Positions 1-8,637 of a DNA stretch of 39,833 nucleotides are shown here, piece after piece. A program made the position numbers and the translations under genes. The stretch is taken from the NCBI GenBank assembly GCA_903831485.1, contig CAIKXW010000455.1:1-39833 (forward strand), given 5' to 3'. Origin of the DNA: an uncultured Alphaproteobacteria bacterium (GTDB lineage Bacteria > Pseudomonadota > Alphaproteobacteria > Caulobacterales > Hyphomonadaceae). The stretch's first letter is position 1; each line of letters begins with the position of its first letter. Under the pieces are notes generated by a model. That model did no database searches. It saw nothing but the letters and a program-made list of their open reading frames with translations, and was not told the DNA's origin.

Positions 1-867
1 CAGGGCATGTGGACCAATTCGAGCATCACCACGCTGGAGCGCAACAACGCGTCCCTCCCCCTCTTCCTGAATCCCGAACAGGTGGCCGGCATGGAAGGCC
101 AGCGGCTGCAACAGGAAGTCTCTCAGAACAGCCGTACCAATCCGGATGAAGGCGCGCCTGCGGCCGGCGGCGCGATCGGGGGCTACAACGCCTTCTGGCT
201 GGACCGCGGGATGAAGGTGGGCGTCGTCAACGGTACAGCGCGTTCGTCCTGGATTATCGAACCGGCCAATGGAAAGATGCCGTTCTCCGACGCAGGCCGG
301 AAGCGGATCGCCGAGATCATGAAGACCCGCAATGAGGACGGGCCGGAAGGCATGAACCCCGCCGACCGCTGCCTTGTCGGCTCACGCGGCTCGGGCGGGC
401 CGCCCATGCTGAACAATATCTATAACAACACGTACCAGATCGTGCAGACGACCGACCATGTGATGATTGATGTCGAGATGATGCACGACGCACGCATCGT
501 TCGCCTGAATCAACAGCACAAGCCGGCGCCCGTCTCGCAATGGCTGGGCGACAGCGTGGGGCGCTGGGAAGGCGACACGCTGGTCATCGTGACAAAGAAC
601 TGGAATCGCTGGCACGGCGATTACGAGCCGGTCTTCCTGTCCGAGCAGGCGAGCGTCACCGAGCGCTTCACGCGCACGGGCGTGGACGAACTGACCTACG
701 CCTTCGAGATCGACGATCCGGGTTTCTACACGCAGACGTGGAAGGGCGAGATGATCTTCACGACGTCGAGCGGGCCGGTCTATGAGTTCGCGTGCCACGA
801 GGGCAACCATGCGCTGCACGGCATCCTGCAGGGCGCGCGCATTCTGGAGATGAAGGCGAAGCCGTAG
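1..867 (+). CDS. Uncharacterised exported-family protein, 5' end missing
   Basis: The frame is open from base 1; residues Q-G precede the first Met at base 7, so the gene starts outside the window and that Met is internal. Function is not recognised. The protein is clearly a paralogue of the gene at 18440-19480. Both share the GxWxxxSxTxLER opening, a GPPxL...YNN.YQIVQT block, an EMxHDxRI block, a W.GDSV..W.GDTLV block and a VYEFACHEGN end. Because the paralogue has a signal peptide about 50 residues before the matching start, this protein is probably exported too. The absence of obvious metal or catalytic motifs prevents a functional guess. The stop is 6 bases from the stop of the convergent M20 peptidase gene. 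Confidence 0.85.
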   Translation, partial: QGMWTNSSITTLERNNASLPLFLNPEQVAGMEGQRLQQEVSQNSRTNPDEGAPAAGGAIGGYNAFWLDRGMKVGVVNGTARSSWIIEPANGKMPFSDAGRKRIAEIMKTRNEDGPEGMNPADRCLVGSRGSGGPPMLNNIYNNTYQIVQTTDHVMIDVEMMHDARIVRLNQQHKPAPVSQWLGDSVGRWEGDTLVIVTKNWNRWHGDYEPVFLSEQASVTERFTRTGVDELTYAFEIDDPGFYTQTWKGEMIFTTSSGPVYEFACHEGNHALHGILQGARILEMKAKP

Positions 868-873
868 CTTCGC

Positions 874-2280
874 CTACTTCACATACGCCCGCACGACTCC
901 CTCGAGAAACTGCTGGCCCTGGTAAAGCGACTGCACGCGCAGCTTCTCGTTGAGGCCGTGCGCGTTGGTCTCGCCGCTCTTGGCGAACATGCCGCTGAGG
1001 CCGTAGGTCGGAATGCCGGCATTCATCAGAAAGCGGCCGTCGGTTGCGCCCACGGTCATCAGCGGCGCGATTGGAACATCAGGCCAGATCCTTGCCGCCT
1101 GCGCTTTGATCGGGCCCATGATCTCGTCGGTCAGCGGCGGCGGGGAGGAGCCGTCGCGGCGGCGCACGATCGCGACCTTGACCTCCGGATCGTTGATCGC
1201 GCGTTCGAGGGTTTCCTGCACCTGCTCCGGCGTCGTGCCCTGCATCACGCGGCAGGACAGCGTCACGGTCGCGCGCTGCGGCAGCGCATTTGGCGCGTGT
1301 CCCGCCTCGAGTTGTGTCGCGACACAGGTGGTGTGAAGCGCCGCGTTGTAGGTGGGATCAGCCATCAGCACACGCAGCGCAGCCGCGTCTTCGGGAAAGC
1401 GCGCCAGGATCGACATCGCCGCCCCGACGCCGCCGCCGAGGATAGGCCCCGTGATGCGGAAGTATTCGCGCACGACAGGCGTCAACTCGATCGGAAAGGA
1501 CAGTTTCGAGACCTTGTCTGCGGCAGCCACAACGCGGTAGATCGCATTGTCCGTTGTGGGGCGCGAGGAGTGCCCGCCCGGATTGGTGACCTCCAGCGTG
1601 TAGACCTGGTGAATCTTCTCGCCCGCCTGCACCTGGACGACGAGCGGCCTGCCGTCATCCGACAACAGCCCGCCCGCGCCTTCGTTCAGCGCAAAGGCCA
1701 CGTCGAACAGGTTGCGGTGGTTGTTGAGAATGTAGTCGATGCCGTTGACGCGATTGGAGGTCTCCTCACCGCAGGTCAGCGCCATGACGATGTCTCGCGA
1801 GGGACGGAAGTTCGCTTCCCGCTTGAAGCGGGTCATCAGTTCGAGCCAGACGGCGGCCTGGCCTTTCATGTCCGCCGTGCCGCGACCGAAGAAGAAGCCA
1901 TTCTCCTCGATCAGCGTGAAGGGATCGCGTTCCCAGTCCTCGCGGCGGGCGTCGACCACGTCGATATGCCCCATCAGCAGGACGCCCTTTTTCGTGGCGC
2001 GCGACGAGCGCAACATGGCGACGATGTTGCCATCGTCCGGCCGGTCCGGCGGGATGATCACCTGGAGGTCCTCCGGCGCATACCCCGCCGCCAGCAGCCG
2101 TGCTTCGGCGGCGCGCACGACCCTGGTGCACGAGCCTGTCGTGGGCGAGGAATCGATCTCGACCATCTCCTCGAAGATTTCGCGAAGCGCCGCGCGATTC
2201 GCCTCGGATGTCTGAGCTGCAGCGGGAAAACTCATCGACGCGGCCACGACAGCCGCAAAAGCCAGTGACGTCTTGCGCAC
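874..2280 (-). CDS. Secreted M20-family metallopeptidase
   Basis: A 468-residue protein of the M20/M25/M40 family, which removes residues from peptides or acylated amino acids using two metal ions. An N-terminal Sec signal peptide (about residues 1-23, ending AAAQ) points to export. Family residues are present: HID (H105, D107), GRGTADMKG (D137), GEE (E172/E173), and a late His in the C-terminal NAHGLNE segment. I chose the GTG start at 2280 because it begins the signal peptide and has GGAG seven bases upstream; the frame is open further upstream but that stretch does not look like protein. It follows the winged-helix gene on the same strand after 79 bases, so the two may be cotranscribed. 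Substrate unknown. Confidence 0.88.
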   Translation of the reverse strand: MRKTSLAFAAVVAASMSFPAAAQTSEANRAALREIFEEMVEIDSSPTTGSCTRVVRAAEARLLAAGYAPEDLQVIIPPDRPDDGNIVAMLRSSRATKKGVLLMGHIDVVDARREDWERDPFTLIEENGFFFGRGTADMKGQAAVWLELMTRFKREANFRPSRDIVMALTCGEETSNRVNGIDYILNNHRNLFDVAFALNEGAGGLLSDDGRPLVVQVQAGEKIHQVYTLEVTNPGGHSSRPTTDNAIYRVVAAADKVSKLSFPIELTPVVREYFRITGPILGGGVGAAMSILARFPEDAAALRVLMADPTYNAALHTTCVATQLEAGHAPNALPQRATVTLSCRVMQGTTPEQVQETLERAINDPEVKVAIVRRRDGSSPPPLTDEIMGPIKAQAARIWPDVPIAPLMTVGATDGRFLMNAGIPTYGLSGMFAKSGETNAHGLNEKLRVQSLYQGQQFLEGVVRAYVK

Positions 2281-2359
2281 ATCAGTCTCCGTTGTGGGGC
2301 GGTCAGCCCTGCGGCGCCTGTGTGACGCATTCACGTCCGGCGCACAATGCGCGCTGGCG

Positions 2360-2806
2360 TCAGCAGTCGATGCCGTGCTTTGCCAGCTGCTCGCGATAGC
2401 GGCGAACGGCGCCATGGACATCGTTGATCGCATTAGCAACGGCGGGATCGGCGAAATTCGGGGTCGACCGAATGCGCCCCTTGTCATCGGCGTACAGCAG
2501 GCCCCTCTCAATCAGCTGCTTGACCTTACGCCGCACCGTCTCGCGCGGCATGTCGAGCCTGTCGGCCACCTGCAGCATGGTTATCGAGCCGCGCCACTCT
2601 TCTGGCGCACGGTCAGTCGTCGAAAGCTCGTGAACCCTGGCCGGGTCGGCCAGGACGGGACGCATGGTGGCCTCGGCGACGCACAGGTATATCGCGATGC
2701 TTTCGAGATCAGCCTGCACGAGACTGCGGGTCGAATGGATCACATCAAGCAGGAGCTCGAGCGAAGCATAGGCCTTGGGCCGCAGGTCTTCAGGTATCGA
2801 CGCCAT
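2360..2806 (-). CDS. Winged-helix transcriptional regulator
   Basis: A 148-residue protein whose C-terminal half has a winged helix-turn-helix pattern: ITMLQVADRLDMPRETV followed by RRKVKQLIERGLL and a charged wing ending GRIR. The N-terminal half (about residues 15-60) is helical and could dimerise or bind a ligand. It resembles short MarR/IclR-like repressors but I cannot name the family. On the coding strand a TATAGATT block ends about six bases before the ATG and no Shine-Dalgarno is visible, so the mRNA could be leaderless. Its position just upstream of the M20 peptidase suggests autoregulation and control of that gene, which is inference. Confidence 0.75.
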   Translation of the reverse strand: MASIPEDLRPKAYASLELLLDVIHSTRSLVQADLESIAIYLCVAEATMRPVLADPARVHELSTTDRAPEEWRGSITMLQVADRLDMPRETVRRKVKQLIERGLLYADDKGRIRSTPNFADPAVANAINDVHGAVRRYREQLAKHGIDC

Positions 2807-2880
2807 GCATTGAATCTATAAGGGATCAGACGGTAACGCGAAAGTGCGCCACGCGTCGCAGGGATGCCATCAGACCGGCG

Positions 2881-3870
2881 TCAGGCCCAGCAAACGCCGG
2901 TGAGCATTGCGCCCGAGTCAACCAGCATCCGCGCACCCGAACCATCGAGCGCCGCAACGCCAACTTCGCCGCCGAGTGATGTGTACGCCATGCGGTTGCG
3001 CGGCAGGTCGAGGGCGACGCCGATGGCCTCCTTGAGCCCACGCACAAGAATCTGCCGGTCGAGGCGCGTTGCAGGGTCGAACCCCGCGGGCGCGTCCATC
3101 GGCGCGCGCGAGACGGTGTTGTCGCCCCTGTCCGTCCAGTAAAGCGTGCGGGAGGCAAGGTCGAGATCGAGGTCGATCGGCTCGGGCAGACGCGAGAACA
3201 GGGTAACCATGTCGCGGCGATTCGTGGACGTGGCGCCGCGGGGCGCCTGCATGTCGATGCGCCGGATCAAACCCTGACCCGCATTATCACCGCCCTTCTG
3301 CGTGAAATAGACATGGCCACGGCCCGGATCCAGCGCGAGCCCCACGCACCAGCGCGACTGGTCGGCGGCGTCCTGAACCGGATTGCCCGTAACGACCAGC
3401 GTCTCGATGTTCGAGCCATCGAGATTGCAGCGCTGCACCGCCATGCCCTCACGGTCGGACCAGTAGAGCTTGGCCGCGGTCTCATCGATCTTGAGCTGCT
3501 TGGGCGTGAACGTGCCGCCGGGCGTGACGATCGTTGTCACATTTGCGCCGTCGCGCTCGCAACGCATGATGTAGCCGTCGTCCTTGTCGGCGCGGCCCAT
3601 GTTCGTCCAGTAGATCTGGCCGGTGGCGGCGTGAACCGCGATGCCGTCATTGACCCCGGTGGGCCGCGACCCATCCTTCGGCGAGTCATCCACCAGCGTC
3701 ACGGGCGACCCGCCAGCAGCGTCAAGCGTCAGCACTTTCGCCTGGCCGAGGTAGAAAAGCCTTGGCGCCGGGCCAGCCGGAGCGGCCACGCCGCCAAGGC
3801 TCTCGCAGCCTGCTAGGACGAATGCTCCGCCAAGTCCGGCCGCCAGCTGCCTGCGGTTCAACGACGTCAT
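2881..3870 (-). CDS. YWTD-repeat beta-propeller lipoprotein, probable Tat substrate
   Basis: A 329-residue protein beginning MTSLNRRQLAAGLGGAF and reaching LAGC, so a twin-arginine motif precedes a lipobox with Cys about residue 24. The mature part holds several blade-like repeats: IYWTNMG, LYWSDREG, VYFTQKGG and LYWTDRGD, which match the YWTD (LDL-receptor class B) beta-propeller repeat. Bacterial versions are usually periplasmic or surface binding proteins; the ligand is unknown. Start at 3870 is supported by GAGG upstream and by the signal sequence; the open frame continues upstream but reads as noise. The same-strand lipoprotein gene lies 73 bases upstream. Confidence 0.82.
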   Translation of the reverse strand: MTSLNRRQLAAGLGGAFVLAGCESLGGVAAPAGPAPRLFYLGQAKVLTLDAAGGSPVTLVDDSPKDGSRPTGVNDGIAVHAATGQIYWTNMGRADKDDGYIMRCERDGANVTTIVTPGGTFTPKQLKIDETAAKLYWSDREGMAVQRCNLDGSNIETLVVTGNPVQDAADQSRWCVGLALDPGRGHVYFTQKGGDNAGQGLIRRIDMQAPRGATSTNRRDMVTLFSRLPEPIDLDLDLASRTLYWTDRGDNTVSRAPMDAPAGFDPATRLDRQILVRGLKEAIGVALDLPRNRMAYTSLGGEVGVAALDGSGARMLVDSGAMLTGVCWA

Positions 3871-3943
3871 GCGCGCCTCGCCCTCTTGTGACAACAGATT
3901 AGCGGTTGGCTCACAGGGTGGATAGAGCGCAGCAAGACACGCC

Positions 3944-4633
3944 CTAGGTTTGCGGCTGCCAGCTGATGCCGAAGACGCTGACCTTCGGTTGCGCGGCGCG
4001 CATCGCCGGCAGGTCGGACGCGGGCTCCACGCCATCGCCCACAATCTCTGCCGGCAGCGAATCGGCGCCCGGCGTCAGACGCACGGTGGGCGCGCAGCCT
4101 TTCGCTTCAGCGAGCTTGCCGCCCTTCCAGTCGGCGACGAAGCCGCCATAATCCCACTGAAATCCCATCACATCGAATGGTGCGCCATTGGCCGCTTCCA
4201 CTGCCTCGATGCCATCACCGATCTTCACCCCGCCCGGGCCGGTCCACTGCGACCCAGGTGCGCTGACCATCACGGCGGACAGGTCGGTGCGCTCCTCTTC
4301 GTTGCGGAACACCACCTCGATCCGCCGCGCGGGATCATTGGGATAGATCGCCGTGACGTTCATCTGCGCGCCCTCGGGCCCGGCGATCGTTTCGGGAATG
4401 ACATTCTCCCGGCCGAACACCTCCGCCAGCGTCGCAGGGGTTGCCTCGCGGGTGAACGGAGCGCCACAGCCAAGCACGAACGAGGCGACCGGTGTCCCTG
4501 TCCCGGTAGCGCTTTCCGCCGCTGACGCTGGCGTTTCGCCGACATCCACAGCTGGCGTTACGTCAGCCTCGCTGCCACAGCCTGCGGCAAGGAGGCTCCC
4601 GCAGATCAAGCTGGCAGCAAGGATAACGCGCAT
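3944..4633 (-). CDS. Hypothetical lipoprotein
   Basis: A 229-residue protein with a lipoprotein signal: MRVILAASLICGSLLAAGC, Cys at residue 19, then a low-complexity T/A/S-rich linker to about residue 48. The globular part contains CGAPFTREATPATLAEVFG, a pattern I associate with small periplasmic proteins that carry a weakly conserved domain of unknown function; I cannot name it. Start at 4633 is supported by GGAG eight bases upstream. It is divergent from the chloride channel gene across 160 bases. It may share a transcript with the propeller lipoprotein downstream. Confidence 0.78.
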   Translation of the reverse strand: MRVILAASLICGSLLAAGCGSEADVTPAVDVGETPASAAESATGTGTPVASFVLGCGAPFTREATPATLAEVFGRENVIPETIAGPEGAQMNVTAIYPNDPARRIEVVFRNEEERTDLSAVMVSAPGSQWTGPGGVKIGDGIEAVEAANGAPFDVMGFQWDYGGFVADWKGGKLAEAKGCAPTVRLTPGADSLPAEIVGDGVEPASDLPAMRAAQPKVSVFGISWQPQT

Positions 4634-4793
4634 TCTGGCTCCGCCGGTTCGATCCTGAACAGAGTGTGACGGCAATCCTGACGGCGCAAGGTCGCAGGGG
4701 CAGCCAGAAAAACTGGTCCGGATACTGAATTTTTGTCCACGCAGGCCAGAGCACGCTTGACCCATCGCCCGGCTCACGCCGAACGTGCCCGCA

Positions 4794-6143
4794 ATGTCGC
4801 GTGCCCTCGTTCGTCCATCCGGCGAAATCATAGACCGCCCCCAGCGCGGCAGCCTCTGGATTTGGCCCCTGGCCGCACTGGTCGGGGCGCTGATTGCCAT
4901 TGCGGTCGTCGTCGTCGTCGGAATCATCGCCTATGCGCAATGGGTTGCGTTTGGCGCAGTTCCGGGCCGCCTTGCCTCCCGGCTGGTCGAACTGGAGTGG
5001 TGGCGGCGACTCATCTCACCCCTCGTCGGGGGAGCGATCATTGCACTTCTGCTGAGGCTTGGCATCGCGATCGGATGGGGCTCGGCCCCGCGCGCCTACG
5101 GACTCCAGGACATCGTCCAGCATCGCCGGCTGCGCGGCAGCATTCGGTCAACCACGATGACGCTGCGCGATGGATTCCTTTCGATCCTGATCGCCATCGT
5201 GTCGCTTGGCTGGGGCGGCAGCGCCGGACGCGAGGAGCCCGCGGCACATCTTGGGGCGACGATCGCCGTTCTGCATGGCCGCCTTCTCGGCCTCGACGTC
5301 GCCTCGCGGCGCACGCTGGTCGGCATGGGCGTTGCGGCGGCGATCGCGGCCGTGATGCATGCGCCGATTGCAGGCGTGTTCCTGGCGCGCGAGTTGATCC
5401 TGCGCCGCCAGCGCATCTCGTCGCTTGGGCCGGTCGCGGTGGCGTCGGTCGCTGGCTGGCTCGTCTCGGTTTGGCTGCTCAATGGACGCGCTCTGATTTC
5501 CGTGCCGCTGGTCGAAAATGTTCCAGCGATCGCGCACCTTGCGGCTCTGGTCGGACTGCCCGTGCTGATTGGCTTTGCCTTTCTCTGCAGCATGGCGTGG
5601 ACACGTGCGCCCGTGCTCGTGGCGTCGACCGCGACGCGCATTGGACTTCCGCTGTGGCTGCTACCGGTGATCGGCGGTCTGATGCTCGGCGTGATCGCGA
5701 TGGCTTTCCCGCAGGTGCTCGGTACAGGGTTCGAGTCGGTGGGGGCCGGACTTAGCGGGAATTACGGACCCGGACTGATGCCGGTGCTCGCCTTTGCGAA
5801 GATCGCGGCCGCCGCCGTTACGTTCGGCTTCCGGTGGGGTGGAGGGGCCATCGCCCCGGTCATGTTTGTCGGCGCCATGGCAGGCTCATCGCTCGGCGTG
5901 CTTGCGGGCTTCCTGCTCGGCATCCCGGCGCCGCAGGCTTATCTGGGGCTCGTCGGCATGGCGGTATGCGTCGCCGTCCTGCTCGATGCGCCGATGGCGG
6001 CGGCGATCCTTGTCCTCGAACTCTCGGGTTCGACCACGGCGGGCGCGTCGAGCCTCCTGTGCTGCTACATTGCCTGCATGGTCGCGCGGCGGCTGTCGCC
6101 ATCCAAGGCCGAGGAAACCGGCCAGACCTTGCGCTGGCGCTGA
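4794..6143 (+). CDS. ClC-type chloride channel/transporter, divergent
   Basis: A polytopic membrane protein of about 449 residues with the ClC fold pattern. ClC proteins move chloride, often in exchange for protons. The filter helix reads GGSAGREEPAAHLGA where most members read GGSVGREGPxVQIG, so the gating glutamate of GRE is kept but the following Gly is Glu. The upstream Ser/Pro motif (usually G[SH]G[IV]PE) is replaced by AYGLQD, and the later GxFxP-type motif reads GGAIAP. The C-terminus MAAAILVLELSG is typical. No CBS domains follow. A GTG at 4785 in frame is an alternative start; neither has a clear Shine-Dalgarno. Ion selectivity cannot be assumed given the altered motifs. Confidence 0.85.
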   Translation: MSRALVRPSGEIIDRPQRGSLWIWPLAALVGALIAIAVVVVVGIIAYAQWVAFGAVPGRLASRLVELEWWRRLISPLVGGAIIALLLRLGIAIGWGSAPRAYGLQDIVQHRRLRGSIRSTTMTLRDGFLSILIAIVSLGWGGSAGREEPAAHLGATIAVLHGRLLGLDVASRRTLVGMGVAAAIAAVMHAPIAGVFLARELILRRQRISSLGPVAVASVAGWLVSVWLLNGRALISVPLVENVPAIAHLAALVGLPVLIGFAFLCSMAWTRAPVLVASTATRIGLPLWLLPVIGGLMLGVIAMAFPQVLGTGFESVGAGLSGNYGPGLMPVLAFAKIAAAAVTFGFRWGGGAIAPVMFVGAMAGSSLGVLAGFLLGIPAPQAYLGLVGMAVCVAVLLDAPMAAAILVLELSGSTTAGASSLLCCYIACMVARRLSPSKAEETGQTLRWR

Positions 6144-6255
6144 GTAGGAAGGTCACCTATCGTCCGGCCGGGGCGGGACGGCAAGACAGGGGCGACATCT
6201 GGAAACCGAAACACCGCATTCGCGCACCCGCACCGCCGCGTCCTGGGCGCTTGGC

Positions 6256-8490
6256 GTGTTCGCCGTGCTGCTCCTCCTGTTCTTCTTTCGCGCGGCGCCG
6301 CTCGAACTCGACAGCGTGCGCCAGACCAATGCGCCGGACCAGTTCGACACGCAGCGCGCCACCGAACGCCTCGGCCGCGTTCTCGACGGCACGCCTCACC
6401 CGGTCGACTCCAGCGCGCTGGACGAGACGCGCGCACGGCTGCTGCAGGAGATCCGCACGCTGGGCTATTCGCCCGAGCTGCGCGCGCACAATGTCTGCCA
6501 GTCGATGTCGGGAACCGCGGCGCGCTGCGCCTTTGTGCAGAATGTCTTCTTCACCGCCGGACCGAGTGAAGGCCCTGCCCTCGTCTTGTCGGCGCACTAT
6601 GACAGCGTCGACGCCAGCCCCGGCTTCGGCGATGACGGCATCGGCCTCGCCGTGTGGCTGGAGGTGGCGCATCATCTGAAGCAGCAGCAGCCTTCGCAGC
6701 GCGTCGTCTTCCTGCTGACCGATGGCGAGGAGACTGGCCTGCTTGGCGCGCAGGCCTTCGTCGACAACCTGGGCGACTATCCGTTCACCGTCGGCCGCAT
6801 CATCAATCTCGAGGCGCGCGGCGTGCGCGGCCCGGCGATGATGTTCGAGACGGGGCATCCCAATGCGAGCCTCGTCTCGGACTGGTCGAAAAGCGGCGCG
6901 CGGCCTTTCGCCAATTCGATGATGACGGCGGTTTACGAAGTGCTGCCCAACTCGACCGACCTTACCGTGCACCTCAACGCCGGCTTCAATGGCGTCAACA
7001 TCGCCATCTCGGACGGGCTCGACTTCTACCACACCAATCGCGACGACCTCGCGCAGCTCAACCGCGCCAGCGTGCAGCACATGGGCGACCAGGCGCTTGG
7101 CGCCACGCGCGTCTTCCTCGCCAGCGACTGGAGCAAGGACGGCGCAGCCGGCGAGATCGCCTATTCCGATATCGGCTCACGCCTGTTCGTGTCGCTGCCA
7201 CAGGTGTTTGCGCTTGTCCTGCTCGGGCTCTGCTTCGGCGTTGCGTTGATGCTCAACATCAGGCCGACACGCGAAGGCGGCTGGCAGAAACTGGATTGGC
7301 GGGCGCTTGCGCTGCCTCCCATCCTCATCGCCGCATCCGGCCTTGCAGCGTTCGCGCTGCAGCAGCTGATCTCGCTCATCCGGCCGGACACCGCCTTCTG
7401 GGCAGCGCACCCGCAGGCGTTCAACATGGCGATCTTCGCGGTTGCGCTTCTGCTGTCCGCCGTGGCGCTCGCATGGCTCGCGCCAAAATCCTCGCGCGAG
7501 GCGCTTTATGCGTCCGGCTGGTTCTGGTTTCTGATCGTCGGCATGGGGCTGAGCTTCGCGTTGTCTGGCTTCGCGATGATCTTCCTGATCCCTGGCATCG
7601 TCTTCGTACTGGCGGGCGGCGTCGGCTGGCTGTTCCCGCGCCATCAGCTGATCGCCTATGGCGTGGCGAGCGCATTCCTCATGCTGATGTTCTTCCCGCT
7701 CGTCCACCTGCTCGACGTGACGATGGGGCTCGGCATGGCGGCGATGTTCGGCGTGGTCGAGGCGATGGTTCTTGGGCCGCTGCTGGCGATGATCGGCGGA
7801 CTGCCAAGCGGACGGACGAAGGTGATCGCGCCCGCCGGCGCCGTCGCGCTGGCCGCTATCGTCGCTACGGTGCTCGTACCGGCCTACAGCGTTGAGCGGC
7901 CGTTGCCGCTGAACTTCACGGCGCACTACGACATCGATGCGCGACAAGCTTCTGTTTTCGCCGGCGCACGCGCAGGGGCGCTGCCCGACGCCATCCGCTC
8001 GCAACTCACGGTGGGCGAGCACCCCTCCCCGCCGGGAGCTGCATCGAACCTTGCCAGCAAGGCAATCGCCTTCGCTCCACCTGGCCCGGCGACTGCCACC
8101 GTGCTGAATGACACGACAGCCGAGGACGGCAAGCGAACGATCCGCCTCCAGTTCTCGGCGCCCGCTGCACGGCAGGTTCGCCTGCGCATCCCCGCTGCGG
8201 CCAATCCGATGTCCGTCGCGTTCGGCGGCGCAGACTACGCATTCGGCGGCGGCACGGCCGAGGTCTACGCCATCGACATCATCGGCCGCGCCGCGAATGG
8301 CGCAACGGTCGATGTCACGCTGGCGCCGCGCCCCGAAGGCGCGGAAGCCAGGCCCCTCCCCTGGCTCGTGCAGGGTTACTGGACGCGCCTTCCCGACGAT
8401 GCGAGGAGCCTCGCCGACGCGCGGCCGGACACCGCGGTCTACATCCAGATGGGCGACGTTTCGGTGACGACGAAGCAGCTGCCGCTATAG
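6256..8490 (+). CDS. Membrane-anchored M28 metallopeptidase
   Basis: A protein of 744 residues from the GTG at 6256. One N-terminal membrane segment (LLLLFFF) is followed by an M28 zinc aminopeptidase-like domain: SAHYDSVD (H114, D116), GDDG (D126), DGEET (E158/E159) and YHTNRD. From about residue 310 to 560 there are roughly eight hydrophobic segments, then a C-terminal soluble beta-rich domain of about 190 residues. This order resembles ER-type M28 (ERMP1/Fxna-like) proteins. The GTG start has no ribosome site and cuts into the first membrane helix; a CTG at 6199 has AGGGG six bases upstream and would add 19 residues (ETETPHSRTRTAASWALG), giving a better cytoplasmic N-terminus. No ATG occurs upstream in frame. 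Confidence 0.86.
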   Translation: MFAVLLLLFFFRAAPLELDSVRQTNAPDQFDTQRATERLGRVLDGTPHPVDSSALDETRARLLQEIRTLGYSPELRAHNVCQSMSGTAARCAFVQNVFFTAGPSEGPALVLSAHYDSVDASPGFGDDGIGLAVWLEVAHHLKQQQPSQRVVFLLTDGEETGLLGAQAFVDNLGDYPFTVGRIINLEARGVRGPAMMFETGHPNASLVSDWSKSGARPFANSMMTAVYEVLPNSTDLTVHLNAGFNGVNIAISDGLDFYHTNRDDLAQLNRASVQHMGDQALGATRVFLASDWSKDGAAGEIAYSDIGSRLFVSLPQVFALVLLGLCFGVALMLNIRPTREGGWQKLDWRALALPPILIAASGLAAFALQQLISLIRPDTAFWAAHPQAFNMAIFAVALLLSAVALAWLAPKSSREALYASGWFWFLIVGMGLSFALSGFAMIFLIPGIVFVLAGGVGWLFPRHQLIAYGVASAFLMLMFFPLVHLLDVTMGLGMAAMFGVVEAMVLGPLLAMIGGLPSGRTKVIAPAGAVALAAIVATVLVPAYSVERPLPLNFTAHYDIDARQASVFAGARAGALPDAIRSQLTVGEHPSPPGAASNLASKAIAFAPPGPATATVLNDTTAEDGKRTIRLQFSAPAARQVRLRIPAAANPMSVAFGGADYAFGGGTAEVYAIDIIGRAANGATVDVTLAPRPEGAEARPLPWLVQGYWTRLPDDARSLADARPDTAVYIQMGDVSVTTKQLPL

Positions 8491-8637
8491 TTTGTTGCAA
8501 GTCCGAATACCTGAATTCGCTGTGCAGAAACGCCGCGAATAACCACTCGCTAACCATTGGCGCGCGACACCTTGGCCGCGGCGGGATAGTGTCTCGCCTG
8601 CTCCGACTGACCCTGAAAACTGCGATGAGGTAGACCC

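Noticed and set aside
958..2268. A 436-codon plus-strand frame opposite the M20 peptidase
   Set aside because: Arg/His-rich translation with no domain; the minus strand has all M20 motifs and a signal peptide.
4640..4665. GGTTCGATCC resembling a tRNA T-loop
   Set aside because: Flanking bases do not form a T-stem and no cloverleaf surrounds it.
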